This document shows, in pieces, positions 8,310-16,425 of a stretch of DNA of 64,000 nt (the first letter of the stretch is position 1; each line of letters starts with the position of its first letter). Both the position numbers and the translations under genes were made by a program. Source of the DNA: Bradyrhizobium liaoningense (GTDB lineage Bacteria > Pseudomonadota > Alphaproteobacteria > Rhizobiales > Xanthobacteraceae); assembly GCF_018130785.1 (NCBI RefSeq), contig NZ_JAFCJT010000001.1:682001-746000 (forward strand), in the 5' to 3' direction. The notes below the pieces were generated by a model. It saw only the letters and a list, made by a program, of their open reading frames with translations, searched no databases and had not been told where the DNA came from.

Positions 8310-9719
8310 TCACACCAGGCTCGACTTGCCGCGGCTCAGCACTTCGCCCGCGCCCTTGTCGCCAACGATCTTGCCCTGCTCGTACACCACGCGCCCGCGC
8401 GCAATGGTGGTGACGGGCCAACCGGTGACGTCAAAGCCCTCCCACGGCGTATAGTCCGCGCCGTGATGCAGGTCGGTCTGCCGGATTGGCTTGGTCAGCC
8501 TGGGGTCCCACAGCGCAATGTCGGCATCGAAGCCGACACCGATCGAACCCTTGCGCGGATAGAGGCCGTAGATCCGCGCATGGTTGGTCGCTGTCAGCTC
8601 AACGAATTTTTGCAAGCTGATCCGTCCTTTCGAGACGCCCTCCGAGAACAGGATCGGCAGCCGCGTCTCGACGCCGGGGATGCCGTTCGGCACCCAGCGG
8701 AACGAGGTACGGGAGTTTGGCGTCAGCTTGCCCTTGGGATCGTCGTAGCGGAACGGGCAGTGATCGGACGAGAAGGTCTGGAACACGCCGGTGGTGATGC
8801 CTTCCCAGATTGCCCGCTGGCTTTCGGCATCGCGCGGCGGCGGCGAGCAGACATATTTCGCGCCTGACATGTCCATGTTCAGGCCCTTCATGTCGTCGGC
8901 CGTCAGCGTGATGTATTGTGGACAGGTTTCCGCATGCACCGGCAGCCCACGCTGCTGGGCCCAGCGCACCTGCTCCATCGCCTCGCGGCCTGAGACGTGC
9001 ACGATCATGATGGGAACGCCGATCACTTCGGCATGGCTGATGGCCCGATGCGTCGCCTCGCGCTCGACGGCCTGCGGCCGCGACACGCCGTGATAGTAGG
9101 GCGCGATGTGGCCTTCGCGCTCCAGCCTGGTGGTGAGGAAGCGGATCGCGTCATAGCCCTCGCAATGGACCATCACAAGCGCCTCCTCGCGGCGCGCGAC
9201 ATCGAAGACTTCGAGCAGCTGCTTGTCGCTGAGCACGAGGTCGTCATAGGTCATGAACACCTTGAACGAGGTGTAGCCGTCCTTGACCAGGGCCGGAAGC
9301 TCCTGCCCGAGCACGACCGCGGTCGGGTCGGAAATGATGAGGTGGAAGGCGGTGTCGATGTAGCACTCGCCCTCGGCGAGCTTGCGGTAGTTCTCGACGC
9401 AGGTGCGCAGTGAAGTCCCCTTCTCCTGGAGCGCGAAGGGCAGCACCATGGTGTTGCCGCCGGCCGCCGCTGCGCGCGTCGCCGAGGCAAAATCGTCGGC
9501 CATCACCACGTCGGGGCCGGAGGCCTGGGAGATGTGGACGTGGCTGTCGATGCCGCCCGGCAGCGCCAGCAGGCCCGTCGCGTCGATCTCGCGCGCCGCA
9601 CCTTCAATGCGGTCGGCGATGCTGACGATGCGTCCGTCGCGAATGCCGATATCGGCACGAAATTCGTCGCTGGCCGTCACGATGGTGCCGCCGCGAATGG
9701 CGAGATCGAGCTGCGTCAC
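8310..9719 (-). CDS. Dihydropyrimidinase / hydantoinase-like cyclic amidohydrolase
   Basis: 469 residues from a GTG at 9719 that has GGAG 6 nt upstream; a GTG at 9734 overlapping the previous stop is the alternative. All metal ligands of the binuclear amidohydrolases are present: H60 and H62 (SHVHI), K153 as the carboxylated lysine (SFKVFM), H185 (VHCEG), H241 (VHVSG) and D319 (SSDHCPF). These enzymes open cyclic ureides such as hydantoins and dihydropyrimidines in the cytoplasm. It follows the Asp/Glu-racemase-fold gene on the same strand, with the two genes overlapping or nearly so, so the two probably act in one pathway. No beta-ureidopropionase or carbamoylase is adjacent, so the substrate is open. 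Confidence 0.9.
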   Translation of the reverse strand: MTQLDLAIRGGTIVTASDEFRADIGIRDGRIVSIADRIEGAAREIDATGLLALPGGIDSHVHISQASGPDVVMADDFASATRAAAAGGNTMVLPFALQEKGTSLRTCVENYRKLAEGECYIDTAFHLIISDPTAVVLGQELPALVKDGYTSFKVFMTYDDLVLSDKQLLEVFDVARREEALVMVHCEGYDAIRFLTTRLEREGHIAPYYHGVSRPQAVEREATHRAISHAEVIGVPIMIVHVSGREAMEQVRWAQQRGLPVHAETCPQYITLTADDMKGLNMDMSGAKYVCSPPPRDAESQRAIWEGITTGVFQTFSSDHCPFRYDDPKGKLTPNSRTSFRWVPNGIPGVETRLPILFSEGVSKGRISLQKFVELTATNHARIYGLYPRKGSIGVGFDADIALWDPRLTKPIRQTDLHHGADYTPWEGFDVTGWPVTTIARGRVVYEQGKIVGDKGAGEVLSRGKSSLV

Positions 9720-9730
9720 ATCTGTCTCCG

Positions 9731-10471
9731 TCACTTGATGATCGCTGATGTCTGGAAAATCCGGCCCCACTCGGCAAAGGCCGCGATGTCGCCGCCGGCA
9801 AGCTGCAACGTCCGCCACAGCGTGACCGCGACCGAGTCCAGCACGGCGATGCCCAACTCCCGTTCGAGCGGGGCCGCCAGCGCGGCGCCGTCAAGATTGG
9901 TGCAGAGGACGACCACGGTATCCGCGCCCTCCGCCGCGACGGCGCGGATCAGCTTTGCGATCGTTGCGGGCGCGACCTCGCCAAAGGAAAAATTGTCGCG
10001 CAGGCCGAGATGCCGCTCAGCGTGAGGGGTGATCCCCTCCCCGGCCCAGACATCGCCGATACGCCGCTGCACGTCGTCCGTATAGGGCGAGACCAGGCCG
10101 ACACGTCTGGCGCCGAGCGCGCGGACAGCGTCGATGCAGGCGAGCGTGGAGGTCGTCGCCGGGATGCCGGTCCGCGCCGGGATCGCTTCGCAAAGGTTTT
10201 GGTCACGGGCGACGCCGAGCCAGCTTGCCGAGGTGCCGTTCCAGGCGATGGCGTCGACCCTGGCGTCCGCCAGCAGGTCCGCTGCCGGCAGCATCACCGA
10301 GGCATCGAACTGGCTCAGCGCCACGGCATCGAGCGCGATCTCGGTGACGCGGAAGCGCGAGAAATGTGCGGTGACGCCGGCGACGCCATGCAGCATCGAA
10401 TTGGTGACGGGCTCCAGCACCGAATTGGAGGACGGCGTGATCATGCCGAGGCGCTTGCGCTGAACTGACAT
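9731..10471 (-). CDS. Asp/Glu racemase-fold enzyme, arylmalonate decarboxylase-like active site
   Basis: 246 residues of the family containing maleate isomerase, hydantoin racemase and arylmalonate decarboxylase (AMDase), starting MSVQRKRLGMITPSSNSVLE. Racemases and maleate isomerases use two cysteines. Here the first site is G79-T80-S81 (WNGTSASW) and only the second cysteine is kept (C190, VVLCTNLDG), with a tyrosine at Y130 (VSPY). This matches the layout reported for AMDase (Gly74, Thr75, Ser76, Tyr126, Cys188), a cofactor-free malonate decarboxylase of about 240 residues. Other cysteines (C94, C112) are not at catalytic positions. It is the first gene of a two-gene unit with the hydantoinase. 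It is certain as a member of the superfamily; the decarboxylase role is inferred. Confidence 0.8.
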   Translation of the reverse strand: MSVQRKRLGMITPSSNSVLEPVTNSMLHGVAGVTAHFSRFRVTEIALDAVALSQFDASVMLPAADLLADARVDAIAWNGTSASWLGVARDQNLCEAIPARTGIPATTSTLACIDAVRALGARRVGLVSPYTDDVQRRIGDVWAGEGITPHAERHLGLRDNFSFGEVAPATIAKLIRAVAAEGADTVVVLCTNLDGAALAAPLERELGIAVLDSVAVTLWRTLQLAGGDIAAFAEWGRIFQTSAIIK

Positions 10472-10592
10472 CGATCACGGTCGCCCCATTGGGGGAGCGC
10501 ACCGCTGCGCCCCTCAGACGATCATCCTCGCCTGCCATCGCCCGCGCAACCCGCAATTTGCATGCTGCATATGATTTGTTCGAGACGCAGGC

Positions 10593-12023
10593 TCAGGTCG
10601 CGAAGGTCGACCGCAAACGCCGCCAGCCGATGACGATGCCGGTGACGGAGAACACCAGCCCGAGCAAGCAGAGCCCGACAACAAGGGCATCGCGCAGGCG
10701 CGGATGCGCCAACAGCACAGGAAAATCGAGCGTGTGAAGCGCGCTGTAGAACCAGCGATAGGCCCGCCGGGAAGAATCCAGCCGTTGCAGCACAGCGCCG
10801 GCGGCGCTGTCGATATCGAACCAGACGTCGCCGCAGCGGGAGCGGTAGACGGGGGCACCGGGGACGGCGGACTGCGCGGGATAGTCGTCATTGTCGGCGA
10901 GAACGGACGGCGTGCCGCAGTTCGCGCCGAGGCGCGTCGTCAATTCCTGAATGTCGCGCACACCTAGAACTCCCGCTTGTCCATCACGGGAGAGATACCC
11001 TGCCCTGATCAATGTCTGGGAACCGGGTGCGAACCGATCGCGACGGTAGACATTGCCTGCGAACGCGAACCATTCGACTTCGCGGACCGCCGCTGCCGGC
11101 AGCTGATCGCGCGATGAGGCCGCCGTCCAATCCGCCGCGGCATACACCACACCGGCTTCGGCCGGCGTCAACTGCCCGCGCGAGAACAGCCGGCCGTGAT
11201 CCATGGACAGCCAACCGCTCAAAATCCAGGTCAGGACGAAAACGGTCGCGACAAGACCGATGACGTGATGCAGCGCGTGCCAACCGCGATAAGGCGACGA
11301 AATCCCGCGTCCTCGTATCCTGACGCGCGCGATCCCGAGTACCGCGCCGAGCACGGCCGAAATCGAGGCCAGCAGCGACAGCGTCCAGACCACACGATCC
11401 CATAGCGCCCAATGGCTCCTCAGGACCGTTGGATAAATCCAGTGCAAGACGCTGCCGACCAGGTTCCACCCGCGTTCGCTTCGCGTCGTATCCAGGACAA
11501 TCTCGCCGGTAAGCGACGAGACATAGATTTCCGTTCCGGCGGGATCGCCGATGGCGACGCGAAACAGGGGCCGGTGGCGGTCAAAGCCGTTCGGCACGCT
11601 CCATTGATCGTAGTCGGAATGCGCGACGATCCCGGCCGACGTGGCATCGAGCCCGCGCTGACGGGCGTGATCCCGCGCGATGACGAGCGCGATGTCGGGC
11701 GACGTCACCGATGCCTCCGCCCCGTCGGAGGCGCGGACCGCGCGGACGCGCGATGGCCCCGATACGATATAGATCGATCCCTCGCGCCGCTGGATCAGAC
11801 GAACGCGCGCGACATCGGCGACCCCGCTCGCGGCCACCGCATCGGCGACCGTGATCCGCGCCTCTCCGCGCTCCACTGGCGCGAGTCCGGAGAAACGTTC
11901 CGCTTCCGTCAATGACGGAAACGGAACGAAGTGCATCACGATCCCCGTCGCAAACCACATCGCGAACAGCAGGCAGAACGCGATCCCGAGCCAGCGATGT
12001 AGCAGGACGATCGCGCTCATCAT
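10593..12023 (-). CDS. PepSY-associated transmembrane protein
   Basis: 476 residues with the layout of PepSY_TM proteins: a first membrane helix near residues 3-30 containing a conserved histidine (LLHRWLGIAFCLLFAMWFAT), a periplasmic PepSY-like domain, helices around residues 190-275 (HALHHVIGLVATVFVLTWIL), a second periplasmic part and a C-terminal helix with LHTLDFP and GLVFSVTGIVIGW. Histidines near helix ends could bind haem, as in PepSY-type ferric reductases. It begins 12 nt after the TonB-dependent receptor stop, so the two are cotranscribed and both lie behind a cobalamin riboswitch. A role in reducing or releasing a metal (iron, or cobalt in a corrinoid) taken up by the receptor is an inference. 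Confidence 0.82.
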   Translation of the reverse strand: MMSAIVLLHRWLGIAFCLLFAMWFATGIVMHFVPFPSLTEAERFSGLAPVERGEARITVADAVAASGVADVARVRLIQRREGSIYIVSGPSRVRAVRASDGAEASVTSPDIALVIARDHARQRGLDATSAGIVAHSDYDQWSVPNGFDRHRPLFRVAIGDPAGTEIYVSSLTGEIVLDTTRSERGWNLVGSVLHWIYPTVLRSHWALWDRVVWTLSLLASISAVLGAVLGIARVRIRGRGISSPYRGWHALHHVIGLVATVFVLTWILSGWLSMDHGRLFSRGQLTPAEAGVVYAAADWTAASSRDQLPAAAVREVEWFAFAGNVYRRDRFAPGSQTLIRAGYLSRDGQAGVLGVRDIQELTTRLGANCGTPSVLADNDDYPAQSAVPGAPVYRSRCGDVWFDIDSAAGAVLQRLDSSRRAYRWFYSALHTLDFPVLLAHPRLRDALVVGLCLLGLVFSVTGIVIGWRRLRSTFAT

Positions 12024-12035
12024 GCGTTCAGCGCC

Positions 12036-14393
12036 TCACCATTTGAACGCGGCCGAGAGCTCGTAAGTGCGCGGTGTGCCGAGCAGGATCTGGTCGGGAT
12101 AGAACGGATCGCCCCAGATCGCGTAGCGCTTGTCGGTGATGTTGCGCACGCGGAAGGTCAGGCGGGCCTGGTCGACCGCATGGAACACCGTTTTGGGGAT
12201 GTCGACGAAGGCATAGACGTCGGCGATTGTGTAGGCCTTCATCGTCACGACGTTGGCATCGGTGTTGTAGCGGTCGCCGACATGGCGGCCGGTGACGCCG
12301 ACTTCGACCGGCCAAGGCGTGAAGAACCGGTACGACGCGCCGGCATTGGCCACGACGCGCGGCACGTTCGGCGGCGTGTTGCCGGAGAACGAGCCGCCGG
12401 CGAAATTGTAGTCGGCGTAGCGCGCATCGACATAGGCGATGTTGCCCCAGAGGCGCAGCGGCTCGATCGGGCGCACCGCGGCCGCAAGCTCCACACCCTT
12501 CGACTCCTGCCGTCCCGCAATGTTGAGTGTCTGGCCGCCGGCCGCCGCATAGACGTTCTTGCGCACGATATCGTAGGCCGAGAACGACCACTCCGCCCGG
12601 TTATCCCAGAACAGATGCTTGACACCGGTCTCGTAGGTGCGCGCGGTGGTCAGGTCCAGGTTCTGGGTCGGACCAAGCAGGAAGATGTTGTTGGCCGAGA
12701 TGTCGGCGCCGGTCGCATACTGGCTGAAGAAGGTGAGGCCGGGCACGGCGTCCCACGTGTAGCCGATGCGGCCGGTGACGGGCGCCCAGTCTTGCGTGAA
12801 CGGGAAGTTCGCCTTCTCCAGCCCGTTCTTGTCGATCGAGTTGCGGTCAAGCCCGATATGCTCGACGCGAAGGCCGCCGATCAGCGCAAAGCTGCGTGTC
12901 AGCTTCAGCCGGTCCTCGAACGACAGCGCTTCGTTGTCGATACGTGCGGTCTGCTGCTGCGTCGTGAGCAGGCCGTAGAAGCCGCGGTTGGGATCAACCA
13001 GCGAAACGGAATCGCCGGGGAAATTTGCGGCGCCCGGCCTGACAAAGTCGAGATAGCTCGACGACAGCGTCGTGACCAGCCGGTTGTCGAATCCGGCGAT
13101 GTTGGCGTCCCAGATCAGGTCGGTGATGTTGCCGACGAGGCGCTGGTTGTGCGCGACATAGAAGCGCTCGCGATCGACCAGATTCGTCCCGGAGTTGAAA
13201 GCCTCGATCTCGTTGTTGAACCAGCTACGTTCCGCCCCATAGCCATAGGCCTGGCTCTTCAAGGTCAGGTCAGGCGCGAGCTTCAGCTCGAAGCCGCCGC
13301 GGAGCCAAACTTCCTGCGCGACATTGCGGTTGTCGAGCACGTTGTAATTGGTGTTGAAGGTGCGGTCGTCGATAGTGACCGCACCGAGATTGGTTCCGTT
13401 GTAATTCGAAACGTAATTGCCGGAGACGATGCCGCTTGTCGCGTGCGAACCGCTGAAGGCGATCGGCACCAGCGGCGCGCCCCAATAGGCTTTCGAGCGG
13501 TCTTCCCGGTACTCGATCGCGCCCCAGATCTTGAGGCTGTCGGAGATGCGGTAGTTGAGCTGGCCGGAGACATCGAATGTCTTGGTGTTGGTGTCGTCGG
13601 CAAATCCGTTGAGCGAGGCGCGGCTGATATCGAAGCGGTAGTCGAGGCCCTGCACGTTGGTGCTGCCGCCCGAGCCGTAATGGACGCCGAACGAGTTGAG
13701 CGAATCCCAGGAGAAATCCGCCTCGTTCCGGATCGCCCCGGTGTGCGGCTGCTTGGTGACGAGGTTGATCGACCCGCCGGCCGCGCCCTCACCCGATATC
13801 AGCGAGGCCGGGCCCTTCAGAAATTCCACGGCTTGGAGATTGGCGGTGTCCGTGATCCGCGAGGTCATGTTCTGTGGACCGATCTTGATGCCGTTGTAGA
13901 GCATGTTGATCTGGCTGTTGGTGAAGCCGCGCATGGAGAAGGCCGCGGGCTCGGCCGGATTGTCGCCGGAGGTGACGCCGACCGCGCCCTGCGCCACCTC
14001 GGACACGGTGCGATAGCCCTGCTCGCGCATGGTCTCGGCCGAGATCACCTCGACGGTCGCGGGTATCTGCCGTACGGTCAGGCCGAGCCGCGAGGCGCTT
14101 TCAGCCACAACATTCGTATTGAGGGGTGTCTGCACCGCGCTCGCCGCGGCGGGCTTTGGCGCTGCTGTCGCAGCGGCCGCGGATCTGCGCGATGACGCGC
14201 GGCGAGCGGCTTGCCCTTCCCGGCCTGCTGGCCTCGCCTGCTTGCGGGATTGGGCGGGCGACACCTCGACAGGCGGCAGCGGTTCGCGAGCCTGCTGCGC
14301 CACGGCGGCAGGCAGATCGAGGGCGGCAAAGGATGTGAGCGCGGCGGAAGCGAGCAGGAAGCAACGTGGTCGTGCAATACGGATGGAAGACAC
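12036..14393 (-). CDS. TonB-dependent outer-membrane receptor under cobalamin riboswitch control
   Basis: 785 residues from a GTG at 14393, which follows GAGG and opens a normal signal peptide ending AVAQQ; the frame extends to a TTG at 14441. After the signal come a candidate TonB box (PLPPVEV), a low-complexity Ala/Arg-rich linker, the plug domain (TVEVISAETMREQGYRTVSE, FSMRGFTNSQINMLYNGIKI, EFLKGPASLISGEGAAGG) and a 22-strand-type barrel ending TYELSAAFKW. The plug looks like siderophore receptors rather than BtuB. The leader, however, is a cobalamin riboswitch, so repression by B12 is expected and the cargo may be a corrinoid, cobalt chelate or metallophore. It is cotranscribed with the PepSY membrane protein. 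Confidence 0.88.
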   Translation of the reverse strand: MSSIRIARPRCFLLASAALTSFAALDLPAAVAQQAREPLPPVEVSPAQSRKQARPAGREGQAARRASSRRSAAAATAAPKPAAASAVQTPLNTNVVAESASRLGLTVRQIPATVEVISAETMREQGYRTVSEVAQGAVGVTSGDNPAEPAAFSMRGFTNSQINMLYNGIKIGPQNMTSRITDTANLQAVEFLKGPASLISGEGAAGGSINLVTKQPHTGAIRNEADFSWDSLNSFGVHYGSGGSTNVQGLDYRFDISRASLNGFADDTNTKTFDVSGQLNYRISDSLKIWGAIEYREDRSKAYWGAPLVPIAFSGSHATSGIVSGNYVSNYNGTNLGAVTIDDRTFNTNYNVLDNRNVAQEVWLRGGFELKLAPDLTLKSQAYGYGAERSWFNNEIEAFNSGTNLVDRERFYVAHNQRLVGNITDLIWDANIAGFDNRLVTTLSSSYLDFVRPGAANFPGDSVSLVDPNRGFYGLLTTQQQTARIDNEALSFEDRLKLTRSFALIGGLRVEHIGLDRNSIDKNGLEKANFPFTQDWAPVTGRIGYTWDAVPGLTFFSQYATGADISANNIFLLGPTQNLDLTTARTYETGVKHLFWDNRAEWSFSAYDIVRKNVYAAAGGQTLNIAGRQESKGVELAAAVRPIEPLRLWGNIAYVDARYADYNFAGGSFSGNTPPNVPRVVANAGASYRFFTPWPVEVGVTGRHVGDRYNTDANVVTMKAYTIADVYAFVDIPKTVFHAVDQARLTFRVRNITDKRYAIWGDPFYPDQILLGTPRTYELSAAFKW

Positions 14394-14450
14394 GGTTTGA
14401 GAACCTCGGTATGACGTCAGTGGCACGTCACAGCGAACCAAGGTCCCATC

Positions 14451-14481
14451 TTCGGCTTATCAAGCCTCCGATAAAGCCGAA
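14451..14481 (-). promoter_or_regulatory. Strong hairpin between riboswitch aptamer and TonB receptor start
   Basis: In the minus-strand leader, TTCGGCTTTATC and GATAAGCCGAA form an 11-bp stem with one bulged T and a loop containing GGAGGC. It sits between the aptamer and the GTG start, where the expression platform of the riboswitch is expected. It has no following U-run, so a role as anti-terminator, processing site or translation switch is open. Confidence 0.45.
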
Positions 14482-14524
14482 TGTCTGTACTCCCCGACCG
14501 ACATCTTCGCGTGTGACCACGGCT

Positions 14525-14705
14525 GACGGCAGGTCTCCTGGCTCGCGGGTCAGTACCTTGCGTCGCCTTCCCGGGACCGAGATTCCCAGTGGCTCGTGAC
14601 ACAAGATTCGCCGCTTACAGTTGCGGGGGCAGCCACGGCATTGGGGACAACATCCCCGCACCGCATTCCCTTTTCATCCCCTCTCGGGGAAACCGTCAAA
14701 GCCAT
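14525..14705 (-). promoter_or_regulatory. Cobalamin riboswitch (controls TonB receptor and PepSY gene)
   Basis: Read on the minus strand, the order of conserved elements is AAAAGGGAATGCGGTGC, then GCCCCCGCAACTGTAAGCGG, then GAGCCACTGGGAA, GGGAAGGC, and the B12 box GCGAGCCAGGAGACCTGCC. All match the adenosylcobalamin-type aptamer consensus closely. The aptamer ends about 130 nt before the GTG of the receptor gene, leaving room for an expression platform that includes the hairpin at 14451-14481. When cobalamin binds, expression of the downstream receptor should fall. Confidence 0.95.
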
Positions 14706-14783
14706 CTAGGATTACCGACAAGACAGAGTCAATGTGCCGGTGCGGCGTTATTGCCACAGCAACCAACTTCCTTGGAGATGAGC

Positions 14784-15356
14784 ATGGAAGGCGAGACCTT
14801 CCTCTGGCTGATACGGCATGCACCCGTCGACGGCATCCCCGGGACGATCCACGCAGCCGACGCGCCCGCCGATCTCGGCGATCGCGTGCAACTGGAGGCG
14901 TTGCGGCAGAGGCTCCCGCCGGATGCTGCGAGCTTTGCGAGCCCAGCGCGACGCACGGTTGAGACGGCGCGCGCGCTGGGACTCGAACCCGAGTTGGTGC
15001 CCAAACTTGGTGAGCAGGATTTTGGCAACTGGACCGGCCGGCGGCATGACGAGCTCGCCGCGACCGGCGGCGAAGCCTACGCGCAGTTCTGGAGCGATCC
15101 GGCGCACGGGCGGCCGCCGGGCGGCGAAAGTTTCGAGGATCAGGTCGCGCGCGTTCGGCTGGGCCTCTCGCAGATCGGCCCCGGGTCGGCAACGCTGGTC
15201 GTGCATTCCGGCACGATCCGCGCCGCGCTCTGCATCGCACTGGATCTGACGCCACGAGCGGCCCTGCGCTTCGTGATCGCCCCCCTGTCGCTGACCCGGA
15301 TTGATCGGCTCGCGGCCGGCTGGCGCGTCGTCTCCGTCAATCAGCGGATGGTCTGA
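14784..15356 (+). CDS. cobC: Histidine phosphatase family protein, probable alpha-ribazole phosphatase
   Basis: 190 residues of the phosphoglycerate-mutase-like (histidine phosphatase) superfamily. The phosphorylated histidine lies in LIRHAP (R11-H12), and the second catalytic histidine in VVHSGTIRAAL. PARRTVETARAL and GEQDFGNWTGRRHDEL complete the signature. The ATG at 14784 has GGAG 6 nt upstream; the longer frame to 14589 runs through the antisense of the riboswitch. Position next to cobT suggests it removes the phosphate from alpha-ribazole-5'-phosphate or adenosylcobalamin-5'-phosphate in nucleotide-loop assembly. The RHA in place of RHG is a small deviation. Substrate is inferred from context. 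The name cobC follows the Salmonella scheme. Confidence 0.8.
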   Translation: MEGETFLWLIRHAPVDGIPGTIHAADAPADLGDRVQLEALRQRLPPDAASFASPARRTVETARALGLEPELVPKLGEQDFGNWTGRRHDELAATGGEAYAQFWSDPAHGRPPGGESFEDQVARVRLGLSQIGPGSATLVVHSGTIRAALCIALDLTPRAALRFVIAPLSLTRIDRLAAGWRVVSVNQRMV

Positions 15357-15362
15357 GCCGGA

Positions 15363-16415
15363 TCAGGCCGGGCGATCCGGCACGTTAGCCTGTGCGAAGG
15401 TCGCCATGCCGTTGTGAAGGCTGCACGCGAGCCGCACCAGCGGCAGCGCAATCGCCGCGCCCGATCCCTCGCCGAGCCTGAGATCGAGGCTGATCAGCGG
15501 TTGCACGTTCAGGGCGCGCAGCACCAGCCGATGCCCCTGCTCCGCCGATTGATGCGAGGGCAGCAGGAATGGCTGGCAGGACGGATTGAGCCGCACCGCC
15601 GCGAGCGCCGCGACCGACACGATGAAGCCGTCGATCAGCACGGGGATGCGGGCTTGCGCAGCCGCAATGATCGCGCCACAGATCGCCGCGATCTCGAGGC
15701 CGCCGACGGCGCACAGTACCTTTTCCGGCAAAGCGCCGGCAACGCCATGGCGTGCCATCGCAGTGTCGATCACGCGCGCCTTGTGCGCGCGGCCGGCCGG
15801 GTCGACGCCGGTACCGCTGCCGGCGATCTCCTCGGCACGCATGCCGAGCAGACTCGCGGCAATCGCCGCCGACGTCGTGGTATTGCCGATGCCCATCTCG
15901 CCGAAGATCAGGAGATCCGGCTTGCTCGCCTCGGCGCGAACGACCGCGCGCTGGCCGGCTTCGAAGGCGAAAGCCAGCTCCTCAGGCGTGAGCGCAGCTT
16001 CGGCGCTGAAATCCCGCGTGCCGTTGCGCGGCTTGTCGGTGACGATGCCCGGTATCGCCTCCTGCGCCAGTGTGCCGGCGTCGACCACCTCGAGGCTCGA
16101 GCCAAGCTCGCGCGACAGCACGGAGATCGCAGCGCCACCGGAGGCAAAATTCGCCATCATCGCGATGGTCACGGCCTGCGGATACGCCGATACGCCCTGC
16201 GCGACGATGCCATGGTCGCCCGCGAAGACGATGATCGGCACCCGCGCCGCGCGAGGCTGCTCGGTCGCCTGCAGGCCCGCAAGCTCGATCGCGAGCTGCT
16301 CCAGCCGGCCGAGCGCGCCGGTCGGCTTTGTCAGCTGCGCCTGGCGCGCGAGCGCCGCCTCGCGATGGACCGCGGAGACATCGGGGCACTTTTGATAGAC
16401 CCATTCGGGGAGCAT
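15363..16415 (-). CDS. cobT: Nicotinate-nucleotide-dimethylbenzimidazole phosphoribosyltransferase
   Basis: 350 residues. It transfers phosphoribosyl from nicotinate mononucleotide to dimethylbenzimidazole, forming alpha-ribazole phosphate. Family motifs are IIVFAGDHGIVAQGVSAYP, FGEMGIGNTTTSAA, GSGTGVDPAGRAHK and the C-terminal LGEGSGAAIALPL. The ATG at 16415 (GAGG upstream) begins MLPEWVYQKCPD, 10 nt after the cobF stop; the frame continues to 16484 inside cobF. It is third in the cbiM-cobF-cobT unit and ends 6 nt from the convergent histidine phosphatase gene. The Pseudomonas denitrificans name is cobU. Confidence 0.95.
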   Translation of the reverse strand: MLPEWVYQKCPDVSAVHREAALARQAQLTKPTGALGRLEQLAIELAGLQATEQPRAARVPIIVFAGDHGIVAQGVSAYPQAVTIAMMANFASGGAAISVLSRELGSSLEVVDAGTLAQEAIPGIVTDKPRNGTRDFSAEAALTPEELAFAFEAGQRAVVRAEASKPDLLIFGEMGIGNTTTSAAIAASLLGMRAEEIAGSGTGVDPAGRAHKARVIDTAMARHGVAGALPEKVLCAVGGLEIAAICGAIIAAAQARIPVLIDGFIVSVAALAAVRLNPSCQPFLLPSHQSAEQGHRLVLRALNVQPLISLDLRLGEGSGAAIALPLVRLACSLHNGMATFAQANVPDRPA

Positions 16416-16425
16416 GCTGCCTCGC

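Noticed and set aside
12180..14195. Plus-strand frame of 671 codons opposite the TonB receptor
   Set aside because: Arg/His/Asp-rich shadow of the receptor gene with no domain; the receptor frame has signal peptide, plug and barrel features.
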